Position numbers and translations under genes: made by a program. A DNA stretch of 64,000 nt. Origin: Chitinophagaceae bacterium (GTDB lineage: Bacteria > Bacteroidota > Bacteroidia > Chitinophagales > Chitinophagaceae). Of the stretch, positions 41,601 through 48,870 are shown one piece after another. The stretch's first letter is position 1, and every line of letters begins with the position of its first letter. The notes beneath the pieces are model-generated. The model was not told the DNA's origin. It did not search any database and worked only from the letters and a program-made list of their open reading frames with translations. Location: the NCBI GenBank assembly GCA_016719815.1, contig JADJYK010000006.1, positions 186,001 to 250,000 of the forward strand, given 5' to 3'.

Positions 41601-42032
41601 CTGAACAGATGCAGCCACGCCGTCACCAGCATCATTGGTTACACGTCCTGATACACGGATGTCTGCATCGGCAGGATCAGTAGAACGGAGAGCAACCAGG
41701 TTATCCTCCAGATGGCGATAGCTGATAGATGTTCCGGCAAATAATTGCTGTAGTACATCTTTTAGCTGAGCATTCTGCAGGTTAATAGTTACTTTCTGTT
41801 TCAAATCCCGCATACGGGTGTTGTAGAGAAAGCGAAAGTTCCCCTGTTTTTCGATTGTTCGCAGCAGTTGTGAAATTTCTGTGTCGTTTGCTTTTACCGA
41901 TATTGTTTGTGCGTCGAGACCGGCTAAAGCATGAAACGTAAAGAAAACTGTAAGTAGTAATGTAAGTTTCATAACCAAGAGCGGCTTTTTCAGGGCTTTA
42001 ATATGCCCGTTAATCAAAGTCTTTTTTTTCAT
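38700..42032 (-). CDS. susC: SusC/RagA-family TonB-dependent transporter with STN signalling domain (two frameshifts)
   Basis: Restored about 1110 aa. Signal peptide/TM about 15-40, STN (secretin/TonB N-terminal) domain about 42-115 (VKANDTEISQLLRTIEKQ, TINLQNAQLKDVLQQLFAG), carboxypeptidase-like sandwich about 125-205, TonB box EVVVIGYGTASKRD, plug with FGVRGANGVIAITTKK, and barrel to ISGGININF. The STN domain can signal to a FecR anti-sigma factor, and a FecR/ECF pair is encoded directly upstream, so this is a transducing SusC. One extra base at TT 41242-41243 (restores DIRIRGTNSLGGLKPLYL) and one missing in the A run 41164-41167 (restores GFLNPNDIESIEILKDPSS) break it. Confidence 0.92.
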
Positions 42033-42131
42033 ACAATTTAATTATTTAGTAGCATATTGAGGAAGTCTGTCGCAGATTTCCGTAAATAATGTTAACTATC
42101 GGGAATGCCTGCATCCCCGCTTTTGTATGAG

Positions 42132-42145
42132 TCCTCCTAGGAGGA
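42132..42145. repeat. Perfect 14-bp palindrome in the fecR-susC gap
   Basis: TCCTCCTAGGAGGA is a perfect palindrome in the 169-bp gap between fecR (stop 42202) and susC (start 42032). A second imperfect hairpin (GGGAATGC-CT-GCATCCCC, about 42100-42117) lies nearby. The gap should hold the susC promoter; these may be an operator or leader structures. No function is proven from sequence. Confidence 0.45.
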
Positions 42146-42201
42146 ATTGTTTAGGCTTAGCATAGCAATCAGTTTTTTGTTTTAAATAAGCAGATGTATG
42201 T

Positions 42202-43305
42202 TTAGTAAATGATCACTTTTTTACCCTGTATGGCGTACTTAAATCCAAACGAAAACTCCAAAGCTTCAAGAGCCTGCTGCAGTGATTCGCTGGTGAAAGT
42301 TCCATACATAGAAAGCTCTTTTACGCTTTCATTCCTGAATTCAAACTCCACATCAAACCATCTCTCCATCTTTTGGGCAACCTCTGCGAATGATTCGTCT
42401 TTGAAGGACAGCCAGTTCTTAACCCAAGCTGCTTCTACAGATACCGAATCATTATTCTGATATGTCAATGGTTTAATCGCAACAAATACTTTCCGGGCAC
42501 GAACAGGTTCTGCCACATTTCGTTCCTTTTTTAAAGGCTGATAGGAAATATTTTCAACAAGCAATTTTTCATTGGGCCTTAGTACCCATTTTTCGCCCCG
42601 GTTTTTTACCAACACTTCCACACTGCCTTTTATAAGGCTGGTTTCTACCATTTTATCGGTCGGGTAGCACCTTACATTGAATTGTGTACCAATTACTTTT
42701 ACATCTATTGCGTTGGTATGTATAATAAATGGCTTTTCCGGATTCTTTGCTACGTCAAAAAAGGCTTCTCCCGTCAGGTAAACCTCCCTCTTTGCTCCGC
42801 CAAAGTCTTTGCCATAATCCAGTTTACTGCCAGCATTCAGCCAAACAGTGGAACCATCCAAAAGCTGTATTCGTGTACGGTTACCATTCCGGGTGCTTAT
42901 CTCATTCTTAATTTCTTTCTCTGCAATTATTACCGGCGTATTAACAGATGCCTGCCGGGGCCAAAAAAAGAATGCGGCAACAACCGCCAAAAGTGAAAAT
43001 ACCGGTACCAGTAGCTTTCTTGAAGAATACCACGGACGTTTTGCTTCAATTTCCTGCTCGTAAGTATCGAAATCACAGCCATTTTTCTTCATCCTGTCTA
43101 TATGTGCAAGAAAAGTAGCTTCGAGAAAATCTTCATCCCGGGCAGGAGATGTGTTCCATATATGTGTAAGAGATTGAATTAATATTTCATAAGAAGGATT
43201 GTCGGCAATCAACAAAGAAAGTTCCTCCAGTTCAGAACTGGTAGCTTCGCCCATCAATTTTCGGGTAATAAGGGTCAATATTCTGTCTTCATCAGATTGG
43301 AACAT
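42202..43305 (-). CDS. FecR-family anti-sigma factor
   Basis: 367 aa. A cytoplasmic N-terminal region (about 1-90, EEATSSELEELSLLIADNP-like), one membrane helix about 97-114 (LLVPVFSLLAVVAAFFF), a periplasmic FecR domain about 135-240 (RTRIQLLDGSTVWLNAGSKLDY, REVYLTGEAFFDVAKNPEKPF, TQFNVRCY) and a C-terminal DUF4974 domain about 290-367 (FEVA-type, KYAIQGKKVIIY). It holds the upstream-encoded ECF sigma factor inactive until the STN domain of the SusC at 38700 signals substrate. Full length, immediately downstream of the sigma gene. Confidence 0.92.
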   Translation of the reverse strand: MFQSDEDRILTLITRKLMGEATSSELEELSLLIADNPSYEILIQSLTHIWNTSPARDEDFLEATFLAHIDRMKKNGCDFDTYEQEIEAKRPWYSSRKLLVPVFSLLAVVAAFFFWPRQASVNTPVIIAEKEIKNEISTRNGNRTRIQLLDGSTVWLNAGSKLDYGKDFGGAKREVYLTGEAFFDVAKNPEKPFIIHTNAIDVKVIGTQFNVRCYPTDKMVETSLIKGSVEVLVKNRGEKWVLRPNEKLLVENISYQPLKKERNVAEPVRARKVFVAIKPLTYQNNDSVSVEAAWVKNWLSFKDESFAEVAQKMERWFDVEFEFRNESVKELSMYGTFTSESLQQALEALEFSFGFKYAIQGKKVIIY

Positions 43306-43353
43306 ATCAATTCAGAAAGAGCTCTAAATCACTGTTGTTCCCCTAAAGAATTG

Positions 43354-43936
43354 TTAACTTTTTTTTCTGACAAAATATTTTATTGCGGAAATGATCTTCT
43401 TATTTGCAATAACAAGCTGATTATCAATTGTTTTAACGCTAATCTCGAGAAGCTCGGCTATTTCTGAATACCTGAGCTTATCTTCTTTTGCAAGTTTGTA
43501 GATTATTTTACAGCGGGTCGGAAGTTCATTTATGGCTTCCTGAACCTTTTTTTCCAGTTCAGACCCGTTCAATATTTCCTCAGGATTGCCATAATCGGAA
43601 ATGAACTCAACCTGGAGTTCATCGAGAGAGAAAGGACTAAACCGGTTTTCCTGTTTTAGCTTTTTCAGGGAGGCATTTTTGGCACTGGTAAACAGGTAGA
43701 GCCGCAAATTAGCCACTTCCATCAGTTTTAACCGCCTCACCCATACTTCCATCAGCACATCAGAAGCTATTTCTTCGGCAAGCTGTCTTGATTTTACTAT
43801 AGAAAAAGCAAAATTTTGAATGGAAGGAAAAAGGCAATGAAATAATTTCTTATATGCCGCCACATCTTCAAAGACGGCAATTTGCTGTTGCAGTTCAGCA
43901 ATATTGCAGTTAGTATCGCAAAAAACGGTTCCCCAT
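43354..43936 (-). CDS. ECF-type RNA polymerase sigma factor (N-terminal frameshift likely)
   Basis: Region 2 (about 30-100: LFPSIQNFAFSIVKSRQLAEEIASDVLMEVW) and region 4 (about 130-185: INELPTRCKIIYKLAKEDKLRYSEIAELLEISVKTI) are clear. The uninterrupted frame can only start at a GTG (43863), inside the usual region 2 lead-in. Upstream codons in frame read ELQQQIAVFEDVAAYKKLF, normal for this family, but lack a start. Removing one base from the A run 43920-43925 joins them to an ATG at 43936 (MGNRFCDTN...), giving about 193 aa, and an exact TAnnTTTG element lies 22 bp further up. I therefore prefer the 43936 start. It directs transcription of the downstream susCD locus with FecR. Confidence 0.82.
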
Positions 43937-43957
43937 TTAGCAATCGATAGTGATAAG

Positions 43958-43965
43958 CAAATGTA
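43958..43965 (-). promoter_or_regulatory. Predicted -7 promoter element for the sigma factor gene
   Basis: The minus strand reads TACATTTG, an exact TAnnTTTG match, 22 bp upstream of the proposed ATG at 43936. No clear -33 TTTG is present. Confidence 0.5.
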
Positions 43966-44022
43966 GCCTTTTTCAGAAAAGTTACCAGATGATATATATC
44001 AACCTTTTACTACCTTAACCGC

Positions 44023-45285
44023 ATGAATGAGCATGTGCCACTGGCAGAACGAATAAGACCCGTACATATTGATGAAGTGGCCGGACAAGAACACCTGCTG
44101 GGCAAAGGAAGCATTTTGCGGAAAACCCTTGAACAGGGCAAAATTCCTTCTATCATCTTTTGGGGTCCACCGGGCACCGGTAAAACCACCATCGCAAATA
44201 TCATTGCGAATACACTGAATACTCCATTTTTTCAGATAAGTGCCATCAATGCCGGAGTAAAAGACATAAGAGAGATAATAGAAAAAGCAAAAGAGCACCA
44301 GGGAGCGGTATTATTTATAGATGAGATACACAGGTTTAATAAATCGCAACAGGATGCACTGCTCGGTGCTGTTGAAAAAGGGATCATTACACTGATTGGT
44401 GCCACTACTGAAAACCCTTCATTTGAAGTAAACAGCGCCTTACTAAGCCGCTGCCAGGTATATGTGCTAAAACCTTTAAGCGAACAAAACCTGGTAAGCC
44501 TTCTTAAGAAAGCCATTAGTTCAGATGAGTTTTTGAGAAGTAAGAAAATCGAACTAAAACAGACAGAAGCTATTATTAATTTATCGGGTGGCGATGCAAG
44601 AAAACTATTAAACCTTCTGGAAATTGTTTGCGATTCAACCGAAAATACTGTTACAATTACAGATGAGTTTGTAATGAAAGTTGCACAACAGAAAATTGCA
44701 TTGTATGACAAAAGCGGTGAGCAGCATTACGATATCATATCAGCATTTATTAAATCAATCCGCGGCAGCGATCCAAATGCTGCCGTGTACTGGCTTGCCC
44801 GCATGATAGAAGGAGGAGAAGATGTGAAATTTATTGCAAGAAGAATGGTGATACTTGCCAGTGAAGATATTGGCAATGCCAATCCTACGGCCCTTGTGCT
44901 GGCAAATGCAGTATTTGATGCTGTAAATAAAATAGGTTATCCCGAATCAAGAATTATCCTGTCACAATGCTGTACCTATCTTGCTGCAAGTCCAAAAAGC
45001 AATGCAGCCTGTGCAGCCATTGATATGGCCCAGGAAATGGTTATGACAAAAGGCGATTTACCTGTACCATTGCATATCCGCAATGCCCCCACCCTCCTTA
45101 TGAAAAATCTCGACTATGGAAAGAATTATGAATACTCCCATAGTTACGAAAACAATTTTTCACCACAGGAATATCTGCCAAAAGAAATTGCAGGAACAAC
45201 ATTTTACAATCCGGGAAAAAATGCCCGTGAAGAAGAATTGCGTAAACAACTGAAAAATCTCTGGAAAAACAAGTACAATTATTAA
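44023..45285 (+). CDS. rarA: Replication-associated recombination protein RarA (MgsA), AAA+ ATPase
   Basis: 420 aa. Walker A GPPGTGKTTIA near 48, Walker B AVLFIDEIHRFN near 98, sensor 1 GATTENPSFE near 125, arginine-finger context LLSRCQVY, then the RarA tetramerisation and C-terminal domain (MARMIEGGEDVKFIARRMVILASEDIGNANP, PLHIRNAPTLLMK). It acts on single-strand/double-strand junctions at stalled replication forks. The ATG at 44023 gives the family N-terminus PLAERIRPVHIDEVAGQ. Divergent from the sigma gene; the downstream GNAT gene starts 7 bp after its stop. Full length. Confidence 0.95.
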   Translation: MNEHVPLAERIRPVHIDEVAGQEHLLGKGSILRKTLEQGKIPSIIFWGPPGTGKTTIANIIANTLNTPFFQISAINAGVKDIREIIEKAKEHQGAVLFIDEIHRFNKSQQDALLGAVEKGIITLIGATTENPSFEVNSALLSRCQVYVLKPLSEQNLVSLLKKAISSDEFLRSKKIELKQTEAIINLSGGDARKLLNLLEIVCDSTENTVTITDEFVMKVAQQKIALYDKSGEQHYDIISAFIKSIRGSDPNAAVYWLARMIEGGEDVKFIARRMVILASEDIGNANPTALVLANAVFDAVNKIGYPESRIILSQCCTYLAASPKSNAACAAIDMAQEMVMTKGDLPVPLHIRNAPTLLMKNLDYGKNYEYSHSYENNFSPQEYLPKEIAGTTFYNPGKNAREEELRKQLKNLWKNKYNY

Positions 45286-45292
45286 AAGAAAA

Positions 45293-45733
45293 ATGAACTG
45301 GGTAATAAAAAAATTTGATGCCCTTACGGCAAAAGAACTGTATGCAATACTGCAATTGCGCAGTGAAGTGTTTGTGGTAGAACAGAATTGTATTTTCCAG
45401 GACATGGACAATAAAGACCAGTACTCGCATCACATTATGTGCTGGCACGAAGGGCAACTGGTTGCGACAGCCAGGCTGGTTCCGGCAGGAATATCCTATA
45501 AAGCCCCTTCTATTGGAAGAGTAGTATCATCAAAAGCCGTAAGGGGAAATGGTACCGGACAAGAACTGATGAAAATTGCGATTGATGAAATGCGTAAACT
45601 CTATGGCAACACAGCCATTAAAATTGGTGCACAGTTTTATCTAAAAAAATTCTATTCATCCTTGGGGTTTGAGCAAACCAGTGAAATATACCTGGAAGAT
45701 GGAATTGAGCATATTGAAATGGTTATGAGATGA
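45293..45733 (+). CDS. GNAT-family N-acetyltransferase, ElaA type
   Basis: 146 aa. The N-terminal block LRSEVFVVEQNCIFQDMDNKDQ with following HHIM and the acetyl-CoA loop region RVVSSKAVRGNGTGQELM (V..xxRGxGxG) are those of ElaA-like acetyltransferases, followed by GAQFYLKKFYSSLGF. The acceptor is unknown for this family. Probably co-transcribed with rarA. Confidence 0.88.
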   Translation: MNWVIKKFDALTAKELYAILQLRSEVFVVEQNCIFQDMDNKDQYSHHIMCWHEGQLVATARLVPAGISYKAPSIGRVVSSKAVRGNGTGQELMKIAIDEMRKLYGNTAIKIGAQFYLKKFYSSLGFEQTSEIYLEDGIEHIEMVMR

Positions 45734-45875
45734 TATTACCGTAAATCCCCCTCGTAAATCAACCTTTTACACCTTCTTTTTTCAATGTTTCCTGTGGTTT
45801 AGCCTATTAGTTTCTTTTGCATTTTCTACTTTAGCCAAGAAATCCAATAGTAGAAAAACCAGAAATCTGATACCA

Positions 45876-46829
45876 ATGAGATCAAGTTTACCTTTTATAC
45901 GAAGTGTAATACTCCTATGCAGCATATTCCTGTTTACACTGCATTCAAAATCACAATCAATAACAAGCGGCGATGGAAAATTTGAAGTAGGTCTTGGGCT
46001 TGGCTCCATGTTTTTCCTTGGAGATTTGGGAGGAAGTGCCGGAGTTGGCAAGACATTTATTAAAGACCTCGATCTGCCCCTCACCAAATTAAATAAAGGT
46101 ATTTATATTAACTACTACCCGGTAGAGTGGGCAAGTTTGCGTATAGCAGGAAACCTGGGCTATGTGGAAGGTGATGATGCACAGGCCCCCGATAAAGGGG
46201 GAGCAGAAATGGACCGAAGAGAAAGAGGCCTCAATTTCAGATCGAAAATAAGTGAAGCATATATAGCTGCTGAGTTGTACCCTACCTGGTTTTTTGAAAA
46301 ATATGATGGCCTGAAAGGAAAACTTAGACCTTATGTGCTTGGAGGTGTGGGTATCTATCATTTTAACCCAGAAGCAAAAGATGTCGACGGCAGTTGGGTA
46401 AAGTTGGCGCCTCTTAGACTGGAAGGTCAGGGGTTTCCGCAATATCCAGACAGTAAGCCTTATAAACTAACACAAGCCAATGTGCTTATGGGCTTTGGCT
46501 TTAAATACTATGTAAAAGAAAGAATGTATATCGGCCTCGAAATATTGCACCGTAAACTGTTTACCGATTATGTAGATGATGTAAGCCACGACTATTATGT
46601 TGATCCGATTCATTTTGACCAAAATCTTCCTGCTGCTGATGCTGTAGTTGCCCGAAGGCTTTATTACAGGGGATACTATACTTTCCCTGCTTCAATGCCC
46701 TACCCCGAATTTGCCGAAAGAGGCGACCCTAAACAGAACGATGCATATTTCTCCACCATCTTCAGACTTGGTTGGCGAATAAATAATGATGAAAGAACCA
46801 AGCAACTAAGATGCCCGGTATTTTATTAA
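45876..46829 (+). CDS. Outer-membrane beta-barrel protein (DUF6089-like)
   Basis: 317 aa. Signal peptide ending LHSKSQS (about 28), then glycine-rich amphipathic strands with the start FEVGLGLGSMFFLGDLGG and later GKLRPYVLGGVGIYHFNP, ANVLMGFGFKYYVKERMYIGLEI, DAYFSTIFRLGWRI. This matches the OmpA/porin-like barrel of Bacteroidota proteins grouped as DUF6089. No periplasmic peptidoglycan-binding tail. Function unknown. A 142-bp gap separates it from the acetyltransferase, so it probably has its own promoter. Confidence 0.75.
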   Translation: MRSSLPFIRSVILLCSIFLFTLHSKSQSITSGDGKFEVGLGLGSMFFLGDLGGSAGVGKTFIKDLDLPLTKLNKGIYINYYPVEWASLRIAGNLGYVEGDDAQAPDKGGAEMDRRERGLNFRSKISEAYIAAELYPTWFFEKYDGLKGKLRPYVLGGVGIYHFNPEAKDVDGSWVKLAPLRLEGQGFPQYPDSKPYKLTQANVLMGFGFKYYVKERMYIGLEILHRKLFTDYVDDVSHDYYVDPIHFDQNLPAADAVVARRLYYRGYYTFPASMPYPEFAERGDPKQNDAYFSTIFRLGWRINNDERTKQLRCPVFY

Positions 46830-46857
46830 TAAGCTAACAATTTAAACCGTGCCATAT

Positions 46858-47301
46858 ATGAAAACAACCACCCATTTTCCAAGTGTAATTGCATGCGCCA
46901 TTATGTCTTTTGTAATACTTGCACCTGCCCCATTACTGGCTAACATTTCTAACCCGGAAGATTCGCTGAATAAGATCATAAGCAACAATGAAGATGAGAA
47001 GCCCGCAGAAAAAGCAAAAAATAAAACTACAACAGCAATTACCGGTTTTTCATCCAGAAATAATAAAGTAGTGAACATTTATCCTGATATCATCAGGAGA
47101 ACAATGCATGTAACGGTAAAAAATATTGAGGCAAACAAGGTGAGTTTTCAGGTATTTGACAAAAAGGGGAATCTTGTTAAACTGTATGAATTGAAGCCCA
47201 AAGGCTATACAATAACTGATGGCCTTAAGCCAGGCATATATACATACCTTGTAATCGTAGATGAGGTAGAATCAGTAAAAGGTTTGTTTGAGATACGATA
47301 A
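46858..47301 (+). CDS. Secreted protein with T9SS type A-like C-terminal sorting domain
   Basis: 147 aa from the ATG at 46858 (MKTTTH), preferred to the ATG at 46849 because it gives a normal signal peptide ending PLLANIS. A low-complexity acidic/lysine stretch (EDEKPAEKAKNKTTT, about 35-60) precedes a domain of about 75 aa with VVNIYPDIIRRTMHVTV, SFQVFDKKGNLV and GLKPGIYTYLVIVD-x-KGLFEIR, the pattern of type IX secretion C-terminal sorting domains. There is almost nothing else in the protein, so it may be a stand-alone CTD-like adaptor. Confidence 0.65.
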   Translation: MKTTTHFPSVIACAIMSFVILAPAPLLANISNPEDSLNKIISNNEDEKPAEKAKNKTTTAITGFSSRNNKVVNIYPDIIRRTMHVTVKNIEANKVSFQVFDKKGNLVKLYELKPKGYTITDGLKPGIYTYLVIVDEVESVKGLFEIR

Positions 47302-47840
47302 AGTTCTTTTCAAAATATTATCTATGTTCCTGTAAGCGGCGGAGAGCTTAATAAAATCTGATACCCTGGTTGAATAAACCTAATCCGTTCTCTATTGGTA
47401 CTCTCATTAGTATAATTTTATTAAACACTCTCTGCCCTGCTTATGGGCAAAAATTGAATTTCTGCTTTCTTATAACCCTGAGCTCTTTTAATTGTCATAA
47501 CTAAGAACCGTAACCCTGCCCTCGTATTTTATTTCTTAAAAAACTCCGGCAGCCGGCAGGAAAATTGTTTAAATCCGGTATCCGGGTGAAAAACCTGAGC
47601 ATCTATGATAAAGATTTTTGCAATCACTTCCTGCCAATACTTACGGTAAACTTGCCGGTTTTTTCATCTGTAACTTACTCATTGTTACCAACTAGTACAA
47701 AAAATTTAACCCAATACTGACTTTTTTCCAAGAAAACTGCATTACCTTAGGCAAAACATCTTTTGGATACCTGACCATTAAACAGGGGCGTATGCCGAAA
47801 AGCCATATGAGTAGGCACAACCAAAATCAACCAAATTATT
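47302..47840. other. 539-bp intergenic region without recognised feature
   Basis: AT-rich, no ORF with a credible start, and no tRNA or known RNA fold recognised. Small inverted sequences occur (for example ATCCGG-TATCCGG near 47574), but none looks like a terminator or riboswitch. It must contain the promoter of the gene at 47841, which I cannot place. Confidence 0.5.
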
Positions 47841-48263
47841 ATGGAACAAAATTCTCAGTCAAATCCACTTAATGGTTTAAACAAGCAAAAATTGTATGCC
47901 TTAATATTAGCCGCAGTAGGCGTGATAGCCTGTATTCTTCCCTGGTGGAAAATTTCTTTTGGAGGATTTGGTGGCTATTCAATAAACGGTTTACACGATC
48001 TGGGCTGGCTTTCATTTATCGGCTTCATCGGTGCTGGTGTATTACCATTTGTTGTAGGTGATAAAGCCAAAGAATATGAAGGACAGGAAAAACTTTATTC
48101 CTTAATTGCTTTTGCTGCAGGCGGAGGCATCGCATTGATTCAGTTTTTGCGTCAAACAAAATTTACTTCTATTGGAATTTTCCTGGCGATAGCAGTCGGC
48201 GTTCTTGGTGTTCTTTGGATTATGGGAATTGTAAAACTTCCCGACAATAAACCAAAAGCTTAA
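47841..48263 (+). CDS. Hypothetical membrane protein, four predicted transmembrane segments
   Basis: 140 aa. Hydrophobic segments at about 17-36 (LYALILAAVGVIACILPWW), 53-72 (GWLSFIGFIGAGVLPFVVG), 85-101 and 110-130 (IGIFLAIAVGVLGVLWIMG), with a polar N-terminus and a lysine-rich C-terminus. Glycine-rich motif GGFGGYSINGLHDLGWLSF between the first two. No family with a known role is recognised. It is monocistronic, ending in a clear terminator. Confidence 0.75.
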   Translation: MEQNSQSNPLNGLNKQKLYALILAAVGVIACILPWWKISFGGFGGYSINGLHDLGWLSFIGFIGAGVLPFVVGDKAKEYEGQEKLYSLIAFAAGGGIALIQFLRQTKFTSIGIFLAIAVGVLGVLWIMGIVKLPDNKPKA

Positions 48264-48288
48264 GCATTTCTTCAATTCATCAATAAAG

Positions 48289-48310
48289 AACCCGCCTTAG
48301 CGGGTTTTTT
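48289..48310 (+). terminator. Rho-independent terminator
   Basis: Stem AACCCGC (48289-48295)/GCGGGTT (48300-48306), loop CTTA, then a T tract to 48310. It ends the 47841 gene; the convergent gene at 48326 may also use it. Confidence 0.9.
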
Positions 48311-48325
48311 ATTTACTTTTTTATT

Positions 48326-48826
48326 TTAAAAAAGCCCCCACTCATCCTCAAACTCGTCCCGTTCAAAAGTACTTACCCACTGTCTGAACAGGATACGGAA
48401 CTTATCAATCTCATCTCTTATAACCATACCATGTGCTTTTTCAATTGCACCTTCTGCAATCATTGTAAGCATTGATGATTTTACGAACTGAGCATTCTTA
48501 CGGATGATGCAGGCATTCTCCATGCGTATCATAAACAACCCGGTTTCAGAACTCTTTATTTTTATGGCCACCTGGTAAGCATCTCCCAGCAGCATGGCTT
48601 TATGGTCTTCCCAGTATTCTTCCGGAAAACTTCCTTCGTCTGTGCTGGTGTTCATAGTTTCCAGCGCACCATTCAGCACAATCATTACCTGTTTCCACTG
48701 CTCATACATCGCTTTACAGGCTTCTGTGGTTGGCTTTGGTTTCCATTCCTCGCCTTCCTCATCATCACCACGAAAATCATCTTCATCTTCCCAGTTGGGC
48801 AGGCCGCTTAAATTATCAAAACCCAT
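48326..48826 (-). CDS. Hypothetical acidic cytoplasmic protein
   Basis: 166 aa without signal peptide or membrane segment. The N-terminus is strongly acidic (WEDEDDFRGDDEEGEEW), followed by a helical region (ACKAMYEQWKQVMIVLNGALETM, YQVAIKIKSSETGLFMIRMENACIIRKNAQFVKSSMLTM). No known domain is recognised. It lies 35 bp downstream of uvrA on the same strand, so may be co-transcribed, with a hairpin in between. A real gene is likely from its composition and start context. Confidence 0.7.
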   Translation of the reverse strand: MGFDNLSGLPNWEDEDDFRGDDEEGEEWKPKPTTEACKAMYEQWKQVMIVLNGALETMNTSTDEGSFPEEYWEDHKAMLLGDAYQVAIKIKSSETGLFMIRMENACIIRKNAQFVKSSMLTMIAEGAIEKAHGMVIRDEIDKFRILFRQWVSTFERDEFEDEWGLF

Positions 48827-48843
48827 AGTTTTTGTTTTGTACG

Positions 48844-48870
48844 CTTGTCAGACCGGGACGGTCAGACAAG
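48844..48870 (-). repeat. Inverted repeat overlapping the uvrA stop codon
   Basis: CTTGTCaGACCG and CGGTCaGACAAG form a near-perfect stem with one A-A mismatch around a short loop. The uvrA TGA (48862-48864) lies in the stem. No T tract follows on the minus strand, so it is a processing or coupling structure rather than a normal terminator. Confidence 0.45.

Noticed and set aside
12088..43936. Mobile element or recent transfer carrying the glycan loci
   Set aside because: No transposase, integrase, flanking direct repeat or tRNA junction was seen next to the loci, and codon use looks like that of the flanking genes.
47302..47840. Small RNA or riboswitch in the 539-bp gap
   Set aside because: No conserved RNA motif or convincing long-range pairing could be identified by eye.
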